Origin: an uncultured Paraprevotella sp. | GTDB lineage: Bacteria; Bacteroidota; Bacteroidia; Bacteroidales; Bacteroidaceae | Length of the DNA: 64,000 bases | NCBI GenBank assembly: GCA_944321345.1 | Contig: CALUKY010000007.1 | Coordinates: forward strand, 1 to 64,000 | Reading direction: 5' to 3' | Part shown: positions 50,601 through 60,320 of the stretch, in pieces | How the letters are laid out: each line of letters starts with the position of its first letter | How positions within the stretch are numbered: position 1 is the first letter of the stretch | Program-made: the position numbers and the translations under genes | Notes under the pieces: model-generated | Told to the model about the DNA's origin: nothing | The model's input: the letters and a program-made list of their open reading frames with translations, nothing else | Database searches by the model: none

Positions 50601-52268
50601 TCAAGACAATCCTTCTATCTCACCGTTTACAATATCAATGCGCTCAGCCTGTGGCGACTTAGGCAGACCCGGCATACGCATAATCTCTCCGGCAATCAGG
50701 ACAATCATTTCCGAACCGCAGTTCAGCACAATGTCCTTAATGTTGATACTGAAGTTCTTAGGTACACCGTAAGCCTTGGCATCGGCAGAGAATGAATACT
50801 GGGTCTTGGCCACACAAATCGGATAATGACCTACGCCCAACTCCTCGATCTTGGCCAGCATCTTCTTGGCAGCAGCCGAGAAGATCACCTTGTCGGCACC
50901 ATATATCTTCTGCGCCAGCTTGGTAGCCTTCACTTCAACAGAATCATTGTCATCGTAAGTAAAGTTCAATGGAGCTGAAGGATTCTCTTCGATGGTCTTC
51001 ACCACCAGTTCCGCCAGTTCCACGGCACCGGCGCCACCCTCTACGAAGGCGTTGTTCACCGCAAAGCCTACACCCATTTCGGCGCAGTGTGCACGGCAGA
51101 ATTCAATTTCTTCATCAGCATCGGTAGCATAACGGTTGAAGCAAACCACTACGGTCTGTCCGAAACTCTGGATATTGGCAATATGCTTGTCCAGATTATC
51201 GAGGCCCTTCTTCAAGCCTTCCATATTCGGTTCCTTAATCAGAGCCAGATCCACACCTCCGTGCATCTTCAGTCCCTGAGTGGTAGCTACAAGCACAGTC
51301 AGTTTCGGAGCGATTCCGGCCTTACGGCATTTGATGTTATAGAATTTCTCCGCACCGAGATCGGCACCGAATCCTCCCTCAGTAATGACATAGTCACCAT
51401 ATGTCATGGCCAGACGGGTTGCCAGTACGGAGTTACATCCGTGAGCGATATTGGCAAACGGACCGCCGTGTACAAAAGCCGGTGTATTTTCCGTGGTCTG
51501 CACCAGATTCGGATGCAAGGCGTCTTTCAGCAGCACGCAAATGGCTCCGGCCACTCCCATATCCTTTACACGGAAAGGTTTGTTGTCGATGGTTGTACCG
51601 AGCAGAATATTCTCGATGCGGCGACGCAGATCCTGCTCGTCTTGTGCCAGACAAAGAATAGCCATGATTTCCGAAGCCGGAGTAATATCAAAACCGCTCT
51701 CCATGGTCACGCCGTTAGTCTTGGCGCCCAGACCGGTAACAATATAACGCAAGTTGCGGTCATTCACATCAAGCACGCGCTTCCACAGAATCTCCTTCAT
51801 GGCAAAGCCTTCGTCCTTGTGCTGATAGATATAATTGTCCAGCAAAGCGGAGATCATATTATGGGCCGATGTAATGGCATGAAAATCACCGGTAAAATGC
51901 AAGTTGATCTTATCCATCGGAAGCACCTGCGCATATCCGCCTCCGGCAGCTCCTCCCTTCATTCCGAAGCACGGACCCAATGACGGCTCACGCAAAGCTA
52001 CCACAGCTTTCTTGTTGATTTTGTTCAGTCCCAGAGCCAGACCGATAGAAACGGTAGTCTTGCCGATTCCGGCCTTGGTCGGAGTAATGGCGGTAACCAG
52101 AATCAGATTGCTCTGCTTCACTTTTTCGTCATCGATCAGTTTCTCAGGCACCTTGGCCACATATTTTCCATACTGCTCCAGTTCGCTTTCCGGAATATTC
52201 AGTTTGGCTGCGATTTCCGTAATGGGTGCCAACTTACATTCGCGGGCAATTTCTATATCACTTTTCAT
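50601..52268 (-). CDS. fhs: Formate--tetrahydrofolate ligase
   Basis: This 555-aa enzyme makes 10-formyl-tetrahydrofolate from formate, ATP and tetrahydrofolate. It has the ATP-binding loop [40 protein letters not shown] and [12 protein letters not shown], all family signatures. Length is standard. The frame opens 24 bp earlier, but [16 protein letters not shown] is the family N-terminus, so 52268 is used. It appears to be a single-gene unit ending in a strong terminator. Confidence 0.97.
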   Translation of the reverse strand: MKSDIEIARECKLAPITEIAAKLNIPESELEQYGKYVAKVPEKLIDDEKVKQSNLILVTAITPTKAGIGKTTVSIGLALGLNKINKKAVVALREPSLGPCFGMKGGAAGGGYAQVLPMDKINLHFTGDFHAITSAHNMISALLDNYIYQHKDEGFAMKEILWKRVLDVNDRNLRYIVTGLGAKTNGVTMESGFDITPASEIMAILCLAQDEQDLRRRIENILLGTTIDNKPFRVKDMGVAGAICVLLKDALHPNLVQTTENTPAFVHGGPFANIAHGCNSVLATRLAMTYGDYVITEGGFGADLGAEKFYNIKCRKAGIAPKLTVLVATTQGLKMHGGVDLALIKEPNMEGLKKGLDNLDKHIANIQSFGQTVVVCFNRYATDADEEIEFCRAHCAEMGVGFAVNNAFVEGGAGAVELAELVVKTIEENPSAPLNFTYDDNDSVEVKATKLAQKIYGADKVIFSAAAKKMLAKIEELGVGHYPICVAKTQYSFSADAKAYGVPKNFSINIKDIVLNCGSEMIVLIAGEIMRMPGLPKSPQAERIDIVNGEIEGLS

Positions 52269-52354
52269 TCGTATTTTTTTAAAAGTTATCATTTCTCAGC
52301 GACAAACTTAATAAATTTTATTCAGAAAAGCTTCAAATAAAGAAAGTATTTTCA

Positions 52355-52362
52355 TAAATTTG
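52355..52362 (+). promoter_or_regulatory. -7 box of the aldose epimerase gene
   Basis: TAAATTTG lies 44 nt before the ATG at 52406. The -33 position is not well conserved. Confidence 0.5.
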
Positions 52363-52405
52363 TCATCGTGAACATGATGTATAACCTATTTTTTAACCGT
52401 GAAAG

Positions 52406-53281
52406 ATGAGAACACTGTCTAATGGAATATTGGAGCTTGAGGTTTCAGAATCAGGTGCCGAAATACAAAGCCTGCGTAAAGTGGCAGGCAATCGGGAATA
52501 CATATGGAATGCCGACCCGAAGTATTGGGGAAAACACGCTCCCAACCTGTTTCCCATAATAGGCAATCCCGGTCAGGAAGGAATAGTCTGCAAAGGCGAA
52601 ACCTATCCGATCCGCAAGCATGGTTTTGTATCGGAGCTGACATTCACCTGCACCGAAGGAGACCGTATTCTGGAATTTGTGGCTCACGACAATGAAAACA
52701 CCCAAAAGGTTTTTCCTTACCACTTCCGCCTGGAAATCATTTTTCAGTTAAGCCGTAACAAAGTGATTCAGAAGTTCCGTGTCCGGAATACCGGAAACGA
52801 AGAGGTCATGCCGTTCCAGATCGGCGCGCATCCGGCCTTTTTCCTGCCCAACTTCAAGGAAGAAGACTCCGTACACGGATATCTGTCGTTCAACAGTATA
52901 GAAGAACTGCATTCCCATGAAATTAATCCGAACGGACATTATACAGACAATATTCTGCTTTTCGAACTGGATGAAAAAGGAATGCTTCCGCTGAAAAAGG
53001 ACACATTCGTCTGCGACACCATTCTCGAAACCAGAGGCATCATCAACCGTACCTCCTTATACGACAAAGACCGCAAACCGGTACTCACCGTAAAGGCGAA
53101 TGCAAAAGCCATGGCATACTGGTCACCAACGGGCAAGAACGCTCCTTTTGTCTGTATAGAACCCTGGTTCGGCTGTTGCCGCAAGGAACAGGAAACCAGT
53201 GTACTGGCCGACAGGGAAATGACTACCCTTTTGCAGCCGGGCGAAACCTACGAGGCAGAAGTGGAAATCATTATCGAATAA
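52406..53281 (+). CDS. Aldose 1-epimerase-family protein (LacX-like)
   Basis: The 291-aa product is a galactose-mutarotase-like beta-sandwich: ESGAEIQSLRKVAGNREYIW near the start, the His-containing QIGAHPAFFLPN (about 133) and a C-terminal FVCIEPWFGCC with the candidate catalytic Glu. It probably interconverts sugar anomers, possibly phosphorylated sugars. The substrate is uncertain. It converges on the glycosyltransferase gene, with a shared terminator between. Confidence 0.9.
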   Translation: MRTLSNGILELEVSESGAEIQSLRKVAGNREYIWNADPKYWGKHAPNLFPIIGNPGQEGIVCKGETYPIRKHGFVSELTFTCTEGDRILEFVAHDNENTQKVFPYHFRLEIIFQLSRNKVIQKFRVRNTGNEEVMPFQIGAHPAFFLPNFKEEDSVHGYLSFNSIEELHSHEINPNGHYTDNILLFELDEKGMLPLKKDTFVCDTILETRGIINRTSLYDKDRKPVLTVKANAKAMAYWSPTGKNAPFVCIEPWFGCCRKEQETSVLADREMTTLLQPGETYEAEVEIIIE

Positions 53282-53310
53282 GATAAAGGGCTGTTGCCCG
53301 GATATTCAGA

Positions 53311-53366
53311 AAAAAATACGCCGTTTCTGTTATTTCCCCAGGGAGATACAGAAACGGCGTATTTTT
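53311..53366. terminator. Bidirectional terminator
   Basis: A 19-bp stem, AATACGCCGTTTCTGT with ACAGAAACGGCGTATT plus A/T extensions, encloses a loop of about 17 nt. A- and T-runs flank it, serving the converging epimerase and glycosyltransferase genes. Confidence 0.92.
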
Positions 53367-53375
53367 ATAATCGTT

Positions 53376-54284
53376 TCAACGGGAAGATTCCAAGGTGGCA
53401 TAATAACCCAACTTATACACATTGAACAGGAATATGGAAGGACTCTTTCCCATAAGATTGTGTCGGATGAACGGAGCGAAAAGGCGATGCAGTAAAGCAA
53501 ACAGGAACAGAAGATGCAGGCGTTTCAAACGCATAGCCGTGCGCGATACCGTGACATAAGCCTGCAAATCAGGCCCCATGTAATGCAACGTGCGCAATGC
53601 CGTTTCGGTCTTGGCCAGAAAAACCTCGTTGCGCTCCACTCCGGCATGGATCAGCGCATTGTCTATATGAAGAATATGCGCTCCGCAACGTTCGATTTCC
53701 ATTCCGAAAAACACATCCTCATAACCGTAATGCACACAGTTTTCATTGAAACGGATTGACAGGAACAGTGTTCGGAGTATCAGGAAATTGAATGTGCTGA
53801 AACGCGCGCATGGATGCTTCATACGTTCGGCAGCCAGACGCCGCTTGCCGACACTCTCTTCGTAATAATAACGCAACGAACAGGCCGGATCATTCAAAGC
53901 CGGTATATTGGCCACCCCTCCGCAAATCACCTCGGCCCCTGTGGTATGCCATGCGTCCAGATATTTCTCCAGAAAATGATCGTCGGCCACTTCGGCATCA
54001 CTGTCCAGAAACAGCAACGCTTCATAACGCGACTGGTCGGCCAGATAGTTGCGGATACGTGCCCTGCCGATATTTTCGGTCAAAGGCAGATAACGGCAGC
54101 AATCCAACAGCCCTATCGTTTCATTTTCACGCAAGACCTCGGGAAGCGTAGACGCGTCGTCTGCCACAAGAATCTCATAGGCAAAGGCTGGAACGGACGC
54201 GCGCAAGCGCTCGCATTGCTGCAGCAGGCTGTCTACCAGTTTCCGGCAGGGATAATTACAGGTAGGTATTAATATGGATATCAT
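53376..54284 (-). CDS. Glycosyltransferase family 2
   Basis: This 302-aa GT-A enzyme starts MISILIPTCNYPCRKLVDSL, with EILVADDASTLP near residue 38 and the metal-binding DxD in ALLFLDSDAEVAD (about 96). A conserved acidic block, HYGYEDVFFGMEIERCG, lies near 207. The C-terminal 60 residues are hydrophobic and basic and may touch the membrane. The frame is open to 54371; the ATG at 54284 fits the fold's first strand. The -7 box TATCTTTG (54306-54313, minus) lies 22 nt upstream. Donor and acceptor are unknown. Confidence 0.88.
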   Translation of the reverse strand: MISILIPTCNYPCRKLVDSLLQQCERLRASVPAFAYEILVADDASTLPEVLRENETIGLLDCCRYLPLTENIGRARIRNYLADQSRYEALLFLDSDAEVADDHFLEKYLDAWHTTGAEVICGGVANIPALNDPACSLRYYYEESVGKRRLAAERMKHPCARFSTFNFLILRTLFLSIRFNENCVHYGYEDVFFGMEIERCGAHILHIDNALIHAGVERNEVFLAKTETALRTLHYMGPDLQAYVTVSRTAMRLKRLHLLFLFALLHRLFAPFIRHNLMGKSPSIFLFNVYKLGYYATLESSR

Positions 54285-54305
54285 CTTTTTTCTATAAGTA
54301 CGGCA

Positions 54306-54313
54306 CAAAGATA
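54306..54313 (-). promoter_or_regulatory. -7 box of the glycosyltransferase gene
   Basis: TATCTTTG on the minus strand, 22 nt before the ATG at 54284, places the start inside the longer open frame. Confidence 0.55.
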
Positions 54314-54394
54314 CCAAAAATAGGATGAAAACGGGAGAGTCTGTTTTGAAAAAGTTTTCAAGACCAGGCATCCTGAGGTTTGAATTTAATTATG

Positions 54395-54402
54395 TAACTT
54401 TG
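54395..54402 (+). promoter_or_regulatory. -7 box of rarA
   Basis: TAACTTTG lies 47 nt before the ATG at 54449. It abuts the longest open frame, whose first codons are therefore probably untranslated leader. Confidence 0.55.
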
Positions 54403-54448
54403 TATGCTGTGTTTCACAGCCATTATTTATTTAAACGGAACAAGAACA

Positions 54449-55717
54449 ATGAATATACCTTTAGCAGAAAGAATGCGCCCCAAAACTCTGGACGAATATA
54501 TCGGACAGAAACATCTGGTGGGACCCGGAGCGGTATTGCGGAAAATGATCGACTCGGGAAAGATCTCTTCATTTATCTTATGGGGACCTCCGGGTGTGGG
54601 TAAAACAACCCTGGCACAGATTATCGCCAACAAACTTGAAACTCCGTTTTATACCCTAAGCGCCGTAACCAGCGGAGTGAAAGACGTGCGCGAAGTCATC
54701 GAGAAGGCTAAAAACAACCGGTTCTTTTCCATGAACAGTCCGATTCTGTTCATCGACGAAATTCACCGTTTCAGCAAGTCGCAGCAGGATTCTCTGTTGG
54801 GAGCCGTAGAACAGGGAGTCATCACCCTGATTGGCGCCACGACAGAAAACCCGTCATTCGAGGTTATCCGTCCGCTATTGTCGCGATGCCAGCTGTATGT
54901 CTTGAAGTCGCTCGACAAAGAAGACCTGCTGGCACTGCTCCAACAGGCCGTTCAAAAGGATGTGGTTCTGAGGGAAAAGAAAATTACCCTGAAAGAAACC
55001 AACCTGATGCTGCGATACAGCGGCGGCGACGCCCGCAAGCTGCTGAATATTCTGGAACTGGTCACTTCGTCAAGCAACGACGAGGAAACCGTGATCACCG
55101 ACCAGTTGGTTTCGGAACGCATTCAGGAGAACCCGATGGCTTATGACAAGGAAGGGGAAATACACTACGACATCGTATCGGCCTTTATCAAAAGTATCCG
55201 CGGCAGCGACCCCGACGCGGCGATCTATTGGCTGGCCAGAATGATCGAAGGAGGCGAAGATCCGGCTTTCATAGCCCGTCGCCTGGTCATCTCCGCCAGC
55301 GAAGACATCGGTCTGGCCAATCCCAACGCTCTGCTGCTGGCCAATGCCGCATTCGACGCGGTCATGAAAATAGGATGGCCCGAAGGGCGTATTCCACTGG
55401 CCGAGGCCACGGTATATCTGGCTTCCAGCCCAAAAAGCAATTCCAGCTACAAGGCCATTAACCAGGCTCTGGAACTGCTCCGGCAGACCGGAAACCTGCC
55501 CGTTCCGCTGCACCTGCGCAATGCTCCTACCAAACTGATGAAGGAATTGGGATACGGAGAAAACTATAAATATGCGCACGACTACGAGAACCATTTCGTA
55601 GAACAGCAGTTCCTGCCGGATGAGTTGCAAGACACTCGCATCTGGCAACCGCAGCCCAATGCCCAGGAACAAAAGCTGAAAGACCACCTGAACAAATTAT
55701 GGAAAGACCGTTTTTAA
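54449..55717 (+). CDS. rarA: Replication-associated recombination protein A
   Basis: This 422-aa AAA+ ATPase is of the RarA/MgsA/WRNIP1 family. It has PLAERMRPKTLDEYIGQKHL, Walker A WGPPGVGKTTLAQIIA, Walker B ILFIDEIHRFSKSQQD and sensor 1 LIGATTENPSFEV. The C-terminal tetramerisation region contains EDIGLANPNALLLANAAFDA. It acts at stalled replication forks. The conserved MNIPLAERMRP start at 54449 was preferred to the open frame from 54404. A terminator follows at 55754-55783. Confidence 0.95.
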   Translation: MNIPLAERMRPKTLDEYIGQKHLVGPGAVLRKMIDSGKISSFILWGPPGVGKTTLAQIIANKLETPFYTLSAVTSGVKDVREVIEKAKNNRFFSMNSPILFIDEIHRFSKSQQDSLLGAVEQGVITLIGATTENPSFEVIRPLLSRCQLYVLKSLDKEDLLALLQQAVQKDVVLREKKITLKETNLMLRYSGGDARKLLNILELVTSSSNDEETVITDQLVSERIQENPMAYDKEGEIHYDIVSAFIKSIRGSDPDAAIYWLARMIEGGEDPAFIARRLVISASEDIGLANPNALLLANAAFDAVMKIGWPEGRIPLAEATVYLASSPKSNSSYKAINQALELLRQTGNLPVPLHLRNAPTKLMKELGYGENYKYAHDYENHFVEQQFLPDELQDTRIWQPQPNAQEQKLKDHLNKLWKDRF

Positions 55718-55753
55718 TTCCCGGAAACAGAAAACAGCAAAGCCATATATGCA

Positions 55754-55783
55754 GGAAGGGCTTGTCTCACGACAAGCCCTTCC
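55754..55783 (+). terminator. Terminator of rarA
   Basis: GGAAGGGCTTGT (55754-55765) pairs perfectly with ACAAGCCCTTCC (55772-55783) around a 6-nt loop. Confidence 0.8.
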
Positions 55784-56062
55784 ATACTAATTAGGTATTA
55801 GTTTCGTTTAAGGTAAAAAGATTGTTTTCAGGATAACAGTTGCAAATATCGGGCTTTGTTTTGAAACTTCCAAACTTATTTTTATGTTTGATAACATATT
55901 TGCAAAAATCCTTTTATTGGACTTCCCCGGCAAACGACAAGCTAGCCCCCTGTCTCCACCCACTCCTCAGGAAACAATTCCGGCAGACAGAAAAAGCGGA
56001 ACATTCTCCCGTACCTATATTAAATTTACAGAGCATGTTGATTCTATTTTGAGAAAGTTTAC

Positions 56063-56070
56063 TAATTTTG
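56063..56070 (+). promoter_or_regulatory. -7 box of glnS
   Basis: TAATTTTG lies 22 nt before the glnS ATG. A GTTG 22 nt upstream is a weak -33 candidate. Confidence 0.5.
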
Positions 56071-56092
56071 CAATTAGAATTATAGTATTTAG

Positions 56093-57826
56093 ATGAATAT
56101 GACAACAGAAACATCAGAAAAAAAGAGTTTGAACTTTGTTGAAGAGATCGTAACAGCCGATCTGGCTGCAGGTAAGAATGACGGCAGACTGCAAACCCGA
56201 TTCCCGCCTGAGCCCAACGGCTATCTGCATATAGGACACGCCAAAGCCATCTGCATGGACTTCGGTATCGCACAGAAATATGGAGGCGTATGTAACCTCC
56301 GCTTTGACGATACAAACCCCACCAAAGAAGATGTAGAATACGTAGAGGCCATTAAGGAAGACATCAAATGGCTGGGATTTGACTGGGGCAACGAATATTA
56401 TGCCTCTGACTATTTCCAGCAGCTGTGGGACTTTGCCGTACGCCTGATCAAGGAAGGAAAAGCATATATCGACGAACAGACCGCCGAGCAGATTGCCGCA
56501 CAGAAAGGAACCCCTACCCAACCGGGTACCAACAGTCCTTTCCGCGACCGTCCGATCGAAGAGAGTCTGGCACTCTTTGAAAAAATGAACACTGGCGAAC
56601 TGGAGGAAGGCTCTATGGTATTGCGTGCCAAGATTGATATGGCCAATCCGAACATGCACTTCCGCGATCCGATCATCTACCGTATCCTCAATAAGGAGCA
56701 TCATCGCACCGGCTCCAAGTGGAAAGCTTACCCGATGTATGACTTTGCCCACGGACAAAGTGACTTCTTTGAGGGAGTAACACATTCTCTCTGTACTCTG
56801 GAATTCGTGGTACACCGTCCGCTTTACAACCTGTTCATCGACTGGTTGAAAGAGGGTGAGGATCTGGACGACCACCGCCCACGCCAGTATGAGTTCAACA
56901 AACTGAACCTGAACTATACCCTGATGAGCAAGCGTAACCTGCTGATTATGGTTCAGAACGGACTGGTAAACGGATGGGACGATCCCCGTATGCCGACCCT
57001 GTGCGGATTCCGTCGCCGCGGTTACTCACCGGAGTCTATCCGCAACTTTGTGAACAAGATCGGTTACACCACATATGACGCGCTGAATGACTTCGCCCTG
57101 CTGGAAAGCGCCGTACGCGAAGATCTCAACAGCCGGGCAACACGTGTATCGGCCGTTATCAATCCGGTAAAACTCATCATCACCAACTATCCGGAAAGTC
57201 AGGTTGAGGAACTGGAAGCAGTAAACAATCCGGAAGATCCGAATTCAGGCACCCACATGATCGAATTCAGCCGTGAACTGTGGATGGAGCGTGAAGACTT
57301 CATGGAGGATGCTCCGAAGAAATATTTCCGTATGACTCCGGGACAGGAAGTACGCCTCAAGAGCGCATATATCGTGAAATGTACCGGTTGCAAGAAAGAC
57401 GAAAACGGAAACATTGTCGAGGTTTATGCCGAATATGATCCGACAACCAAGAGCGGCATGATCAACAGCAACAGAAAAGTAAAGGGCACTCTGCACTGGG
57501 TGAGCTGCAATCACTGCCTGAAAGCGGAAGTACGCCTGTACGACCGCCTTTGGAAGTGTGAAAACCCACGCGACGAACTGGCCAATATCCGCGAGGCACA
57601 AAACTGCTCCGCACTGGATGCAATGAAGCAGATGATGAACCCGGATTCACTCAAAGTGCTGACAGAATGCTACGTTGAAAAATACCTCAGCGAAGCCAAA
57701 CCGTTGGATTATCTGCAGTTCCAGCGCATCGGTTACTTCACCATGGATAAGGACTCAACTCCGGAACACATGATCTTTAACCGCACGGTAGGTCTTAAAG
57801 ACACTTGGAATAAAATCAACAAATAA
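56093..57826 (+). CDS. glnS: Glutaminyl-tRNA synthetase
   Basis: This 577-aa class I synthetase has the HIGH motif in RFPPEPNGYLHIGHAKAI (about 42), DDTNPTKEDVEYV, and the KMSKR-type loop in YTLMSKRNLLIMV (about 280). The C-terminal part holds the two beta-barrels of the GlnRS anticodon domain. It charges tRNA-Gln directly. ATGs at 56093 and 56099 are both possible starts. The TPR gene begins 3 bp after the stop. Confidence 0.97.
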   Translation: MNMTTETSEKKSLNFVEEIVTADLAAGKNDGRLQTRFPPEPNGYLHIGHAKAICMDFGIAQKYGGVCNLRFDDTNPTKEDVEYVEAIKEDIKWLGFDWGNEYYASDYFQQLWDFAVRLIKEGKAYIDEQTAEQIAAQKGTPTQPGTNSPFRDRPIEESLALFEKMNTGELEEGSMVLRAKIDMANPNMHFRDPIIYRILNKEHHRTGSKWKAYPMYDFAHGQSDFFEGVTHSLCTLEFVVHRPLYNLFIDWLKEGEDLDDHRPRQYEFNKLNLNYTLMSKRNLLIMVQNGLVNGWDDPRMPTLCGFRRRGYSPESIRNFVNKIGYTTYDALNDFALLESAVREDLNSRATRVSAVINPVKLIITNYPESQVEELEAVNNPEDPNSGTHMIEFSRELWMEREDFMEDAPKKYFRMTPGQEVRLKSAYIVKCTGCKKDENGNIVEVYAEYDPTTKSGMINSNRKVKGTLHWVSCNHCLKAEVRLYDRLWKCENPRDELANIREAQNCSALDAMKQMMNPDSLKVLTECYVEKYLSEAKPLDYLQFQRIGYFTMDKDSTPEHMIFNRTVGLKDTWNKINK

Positions 57827-57829
57827 TAT

Positions 57830-59278
57830 ATGAGGGAAGAGGATTTCTCTTTTTTCGAAGAAGAAGACTTTAAAGAAAATCTGGCTCGTTACGAAGCCAT
57901 GCTTTCTGGCGGTCCGTCAGCTTATCTGGAAGGGGATGAGCTGACGGACATTGCCGAATATTACCTTTCCCACGGAGAAACGGAAAAGGCCTACGCCTGC
58001 ATTGACTATGCGCTGACACTTCATCCGGACAGCATTGACCCGCTGATTTTCAAGGCACGCCAGCACATGTTCTCGGGAAAACTTTCCCAGGCGCAGGCCA
58101 TCTGCGACAGCATACAGGACCAGAATGACCGCGAAGTCATCTTCCTGCATGCCGAACTGCTTATCCGGAAACAGCATATCGCCGAAGCGCTACAGTATCT
58201 GACCGACCGGAAGGAATGCTTCTCCGACGACCGGAAAGACCTGCTTGCCTATCTGTATGACTGTGCCTGTATTCTGGAAGATTACGCCTATTACGACAAG
58301 GCACTGGAATGGACTGCCGAAGCAGAAAAGATTTCCGGCCCCAGCCTGAAACTGATGTTTCTCAAGGCTGAAATTTATGCCACACAAGAGAAATTTGAAG
58401 AAGCGACCGAACTGCTGGAAAAGATTCTGGATGAAAACCCTTATTCGCTGAAATCGTGGAATATGCTGGCCGACACTTATTTCATGCGGGAAATATATGA
58501 CAAGGCCATAGAAGCCGCAGAATTCTCTCTGGCAATCAAAGAAAAAGGAAATCCGGAAGCGCTCTTTGCCAAAGCCAACAGCTTGTATCATCTGGGAAAC
58601 TTTGAGAAAGCGCATCAGCTTTACTCTCAATATATTGACGAGTTTCCAAAATCAGACGAATACCCGTATCTCTTTGACGGGCTCTGCCTGAACCAGATGG
58701 AAAGATATGAGGATGCATGCTCCCGGCTGGAAGCCGCGGAGGAGTTTTCCAACGACTGCTCACCGGAACAGCTTCAGATCTATCTGCAATTGTCTTTTTC
58801 ATACAGCAAGACCGGCAAATTCCAGAAAGCGCTGCTCTATCTGGATCGGGCACAGAATTATGATCCGGAAGGCTTTGATTACAATGTTCTGAAAGGACAT
58901 ATATTTCTGGAAAACGGATTTACCGAAGAAGCCATGAATTGTTTTCAGGAGGCAAAAGAAGAAAGCACAGACCGTGAGCGGGCTTATTTTCTGATTGCCG
59001 TTTCTCTCTTTGAAAACGGCTTCTATGCCGATGCTCTGGAGAATTTCTACGAACTGCTGGAATTTTGCGGACCGCAGACGGAAATGAACTGTACCCCATA
59101 CATGGCTTACTGCTATTATCACGCAAAAGATGAAGTGCAATATCTGAAATATCTGGAACGCGCCTGTACCACCAATCCCGAGGGAACCAAAATGGTGCTC
59201 GGAAACCTGTTTCCCGAAGCGCTGGATCCTAAAGAATATTACGCCTATGTTATCCGGAACAGCCGTCTTGATTCATAG
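57830..59278 (+). CDS. Tetratricopeptide-repeat protein
   Basis: The 482-aa product has an acidic N-terminus (REEDFSFFEEEDFKENLARYE) and at least nine TPR-type helix pairs across the rest, for example GETEKAYACIDYALTLHPDSIDPLIFKA in part (ACIDYALTLHPDS) and DKAIEAAEFSLAIKEKGNPE. No signal peptide or membrane segment is seen, so it is a cytosolic scaffold. It follows glnS by 3 bp and is probably co-transcribed. Its partner is unknown. Confidence 0.88.
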   Translation: MREEDFSFFEEEDFKENLARYEAMLSGGPSAYLEGDELTDIAEYYLSHGETEKAYACIDYALTLHPDSIDPLIFKARQHMFSGKLSQAQAICDSIQDQNDREVIFLHAELLIRKQHIAEALQYLTDRKECFSDDRKDLLAYLYDCACILEDYAYYDKALEWTAEAEKISGPSLKLMFLKAEIYATQEKFEEATELLEKILDENPYSLKSWNMLADTYFMREIYDKAIEAAEFSLAIKEKGNPEALFAKANSLYHLGNFEKAHQLYSQYIDEFPKSDEYPYLFDGLCLNQMERYEDACSRLEAAEEFSNDCSPEQLQIYLQLSFSYSKTGKFQKALLYLDRAQNYDPEGFDYNVLKGHIFLENGFTEEAMNCFQEAKEESTDRERAYFLIAVSLFENGFYADALENFYELLEFCGPQTEMNCTPYMAYCYYHAKDEVQYLKYLERACTTNPEGTKMVLGNLFPEALDPKEYYAYVIRNSRLDS

Positions 59279-59310
59279 AAGAATAAATATCATATTCCGA
59301 AAAAAACAAT

Positions 59311-59349
59311 AAAGGCGTCGTTACCCCCACAAACGGTAACGACGCCTTT
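59311..59349. terminator. Bidirectional terminator
   Basis: A perfect 15-bp stem (AAAGGCGTCGTTACC at 59311-59325 and its complement at 59335-59349) with a 9-nt loop lies between the converging TPR and dus genes. Confidence 0.92.
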
Positions 59350-59377
59350 ATTGTATCATGCTGCAACAAGAAGGAAA

Positions 59378-60316
59378 CTATAACGAAGCGGCCAAATCAT
59401 CCACAGCACGGCAATAATCTGACAGAGAAGCTGACTTGCGGACTTTTTTCCACTTTTTCCGCTCCTCATTGACCAGCAGGTATTCCCAAAACGACTTCAT
59501 CTTTCCGAGAAGCTGCTGCTCTCCTCCTTCAATCTTTTCAGAATAGGCAGACAACAGATTCTGATGAAATTCACGGAATGCACGGCGCTTCTGTTCTCCG
59601 GTCCAGGATTTTCCATCCTGATATTCGGCAGCCAGCCAAGGAGCCGCCAAAAGCCCACGCCCGATCATGACTCCCTTTAAACGGGGATATTTCTCGATCA
59701 GCGCTGTCAGTCCGGAAACACTGCGGACATCCCCATTATACACCAGCGGATTTACACAAAGCTCATAAAAACGCGAAAAGGACTCATCGGAGCAGATCCC
59801 CTTGTACTGCTGCACACCCAAACGGGGATGCAGGGTTATCTGCCGCAAGGAAACGGCATTCAAAAGATCCAATAAGGCAAACACCTCATCGGATGAGGCC
59901 CACCCCAAGCGTAACTTGACCGAAAACCGGATCTCGGGAAAACGCTCGGCTACGGATAAAACCTGCGCCACCTTTTCCGGATGAGCCAGAATACCGGCCC
60001 CACGCCCTTTATGAACCATAGGAGGAAAAGGACAACTCATATTGATGTCTATGCAACGGTAGCCCCATCCCGCCAGGCGCTCCACAAGCATACACGCCTC
60101 GCTCGCGTCTGCCGCTATAATCTGAGGAATGAGATGCGCGACACAATTGTTGGCCGGGTCCGCATCTTTCAGATCCTTATTCCGAAAAGCTCCTTTCTCC
60201 AGTCGGATAAACGGTGTATAATATTCAGAGATCCCACCAAAACAACGGTCAAACGCATTGCGTACAGCCGCCTCGGTAAATCCCTGTAACGGAGCCATCA
60301 ATAATGAAACACTCAC
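59378..60316 (-). CDS. tRNA-dihydrouridine synthase
   Basis: This 312-aa flavoprotein has the Dus family blocks LMAPLQGFTEAAVRNAF near the start, the catalytic Cys in INMSCPFPPMVHKGRGAG (about 97), FSVKLRLGW and the FMN-binding end LVYNGDVRS...GVMIGRGLLAAPWL. It reduces uridines in tRNA D-loops. The general look is nearer DusC than DusB, but the position specificity is not certain. It starts 4 bp past the stop of the upstream TPR gene, so they are coupled. Confidence 0.93.
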   Translation of the reverse strand: MSVSLLMAPLQGFTEAAVRNAFDRCFGGISEYYTPFIRLEKGAFRNKDLKDADPANNCVAHLIPQIIAADASEACMLVERLAGWGYRCIDINMSCPFPPMVHKGRGAGILAHPEKVAQVLSVAERFPEIRFSVKLRLGWASSDEVFALLDLLNAVSLRQITLHPRLGVQQYKGICSDESFSRFYELCVNPLVYNGDVRSVSGLTALIEKYPRLKGVMIGRGLLAAPWLAAEYQDGKSWTGEQKRRAFREFHQNLLSAYSEKIEGGEQQLLGKMKSFWEYLLVNEERKKWKKVRKSASLSDYCRAVDDLAASL

Positions 60317-60320
60317 TTTC

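Larger units (their letters stand above)
55718..56092. other. Spacer between rarA and glnS
   Basis: The 375-bp spacer holds the rarA terminator (55754-55783) and the glnS -7 box (56063-56070). Short open frames across 55840-56096 have no family resemblance and run through the promoter. I see no further structure. Confidence 0.6.

Noticed and set aside
55840..56096. Short open frames between rarA and glnS
   Set aside because: They run through the glnS promoter, lack ribosome-binding context and match no family.
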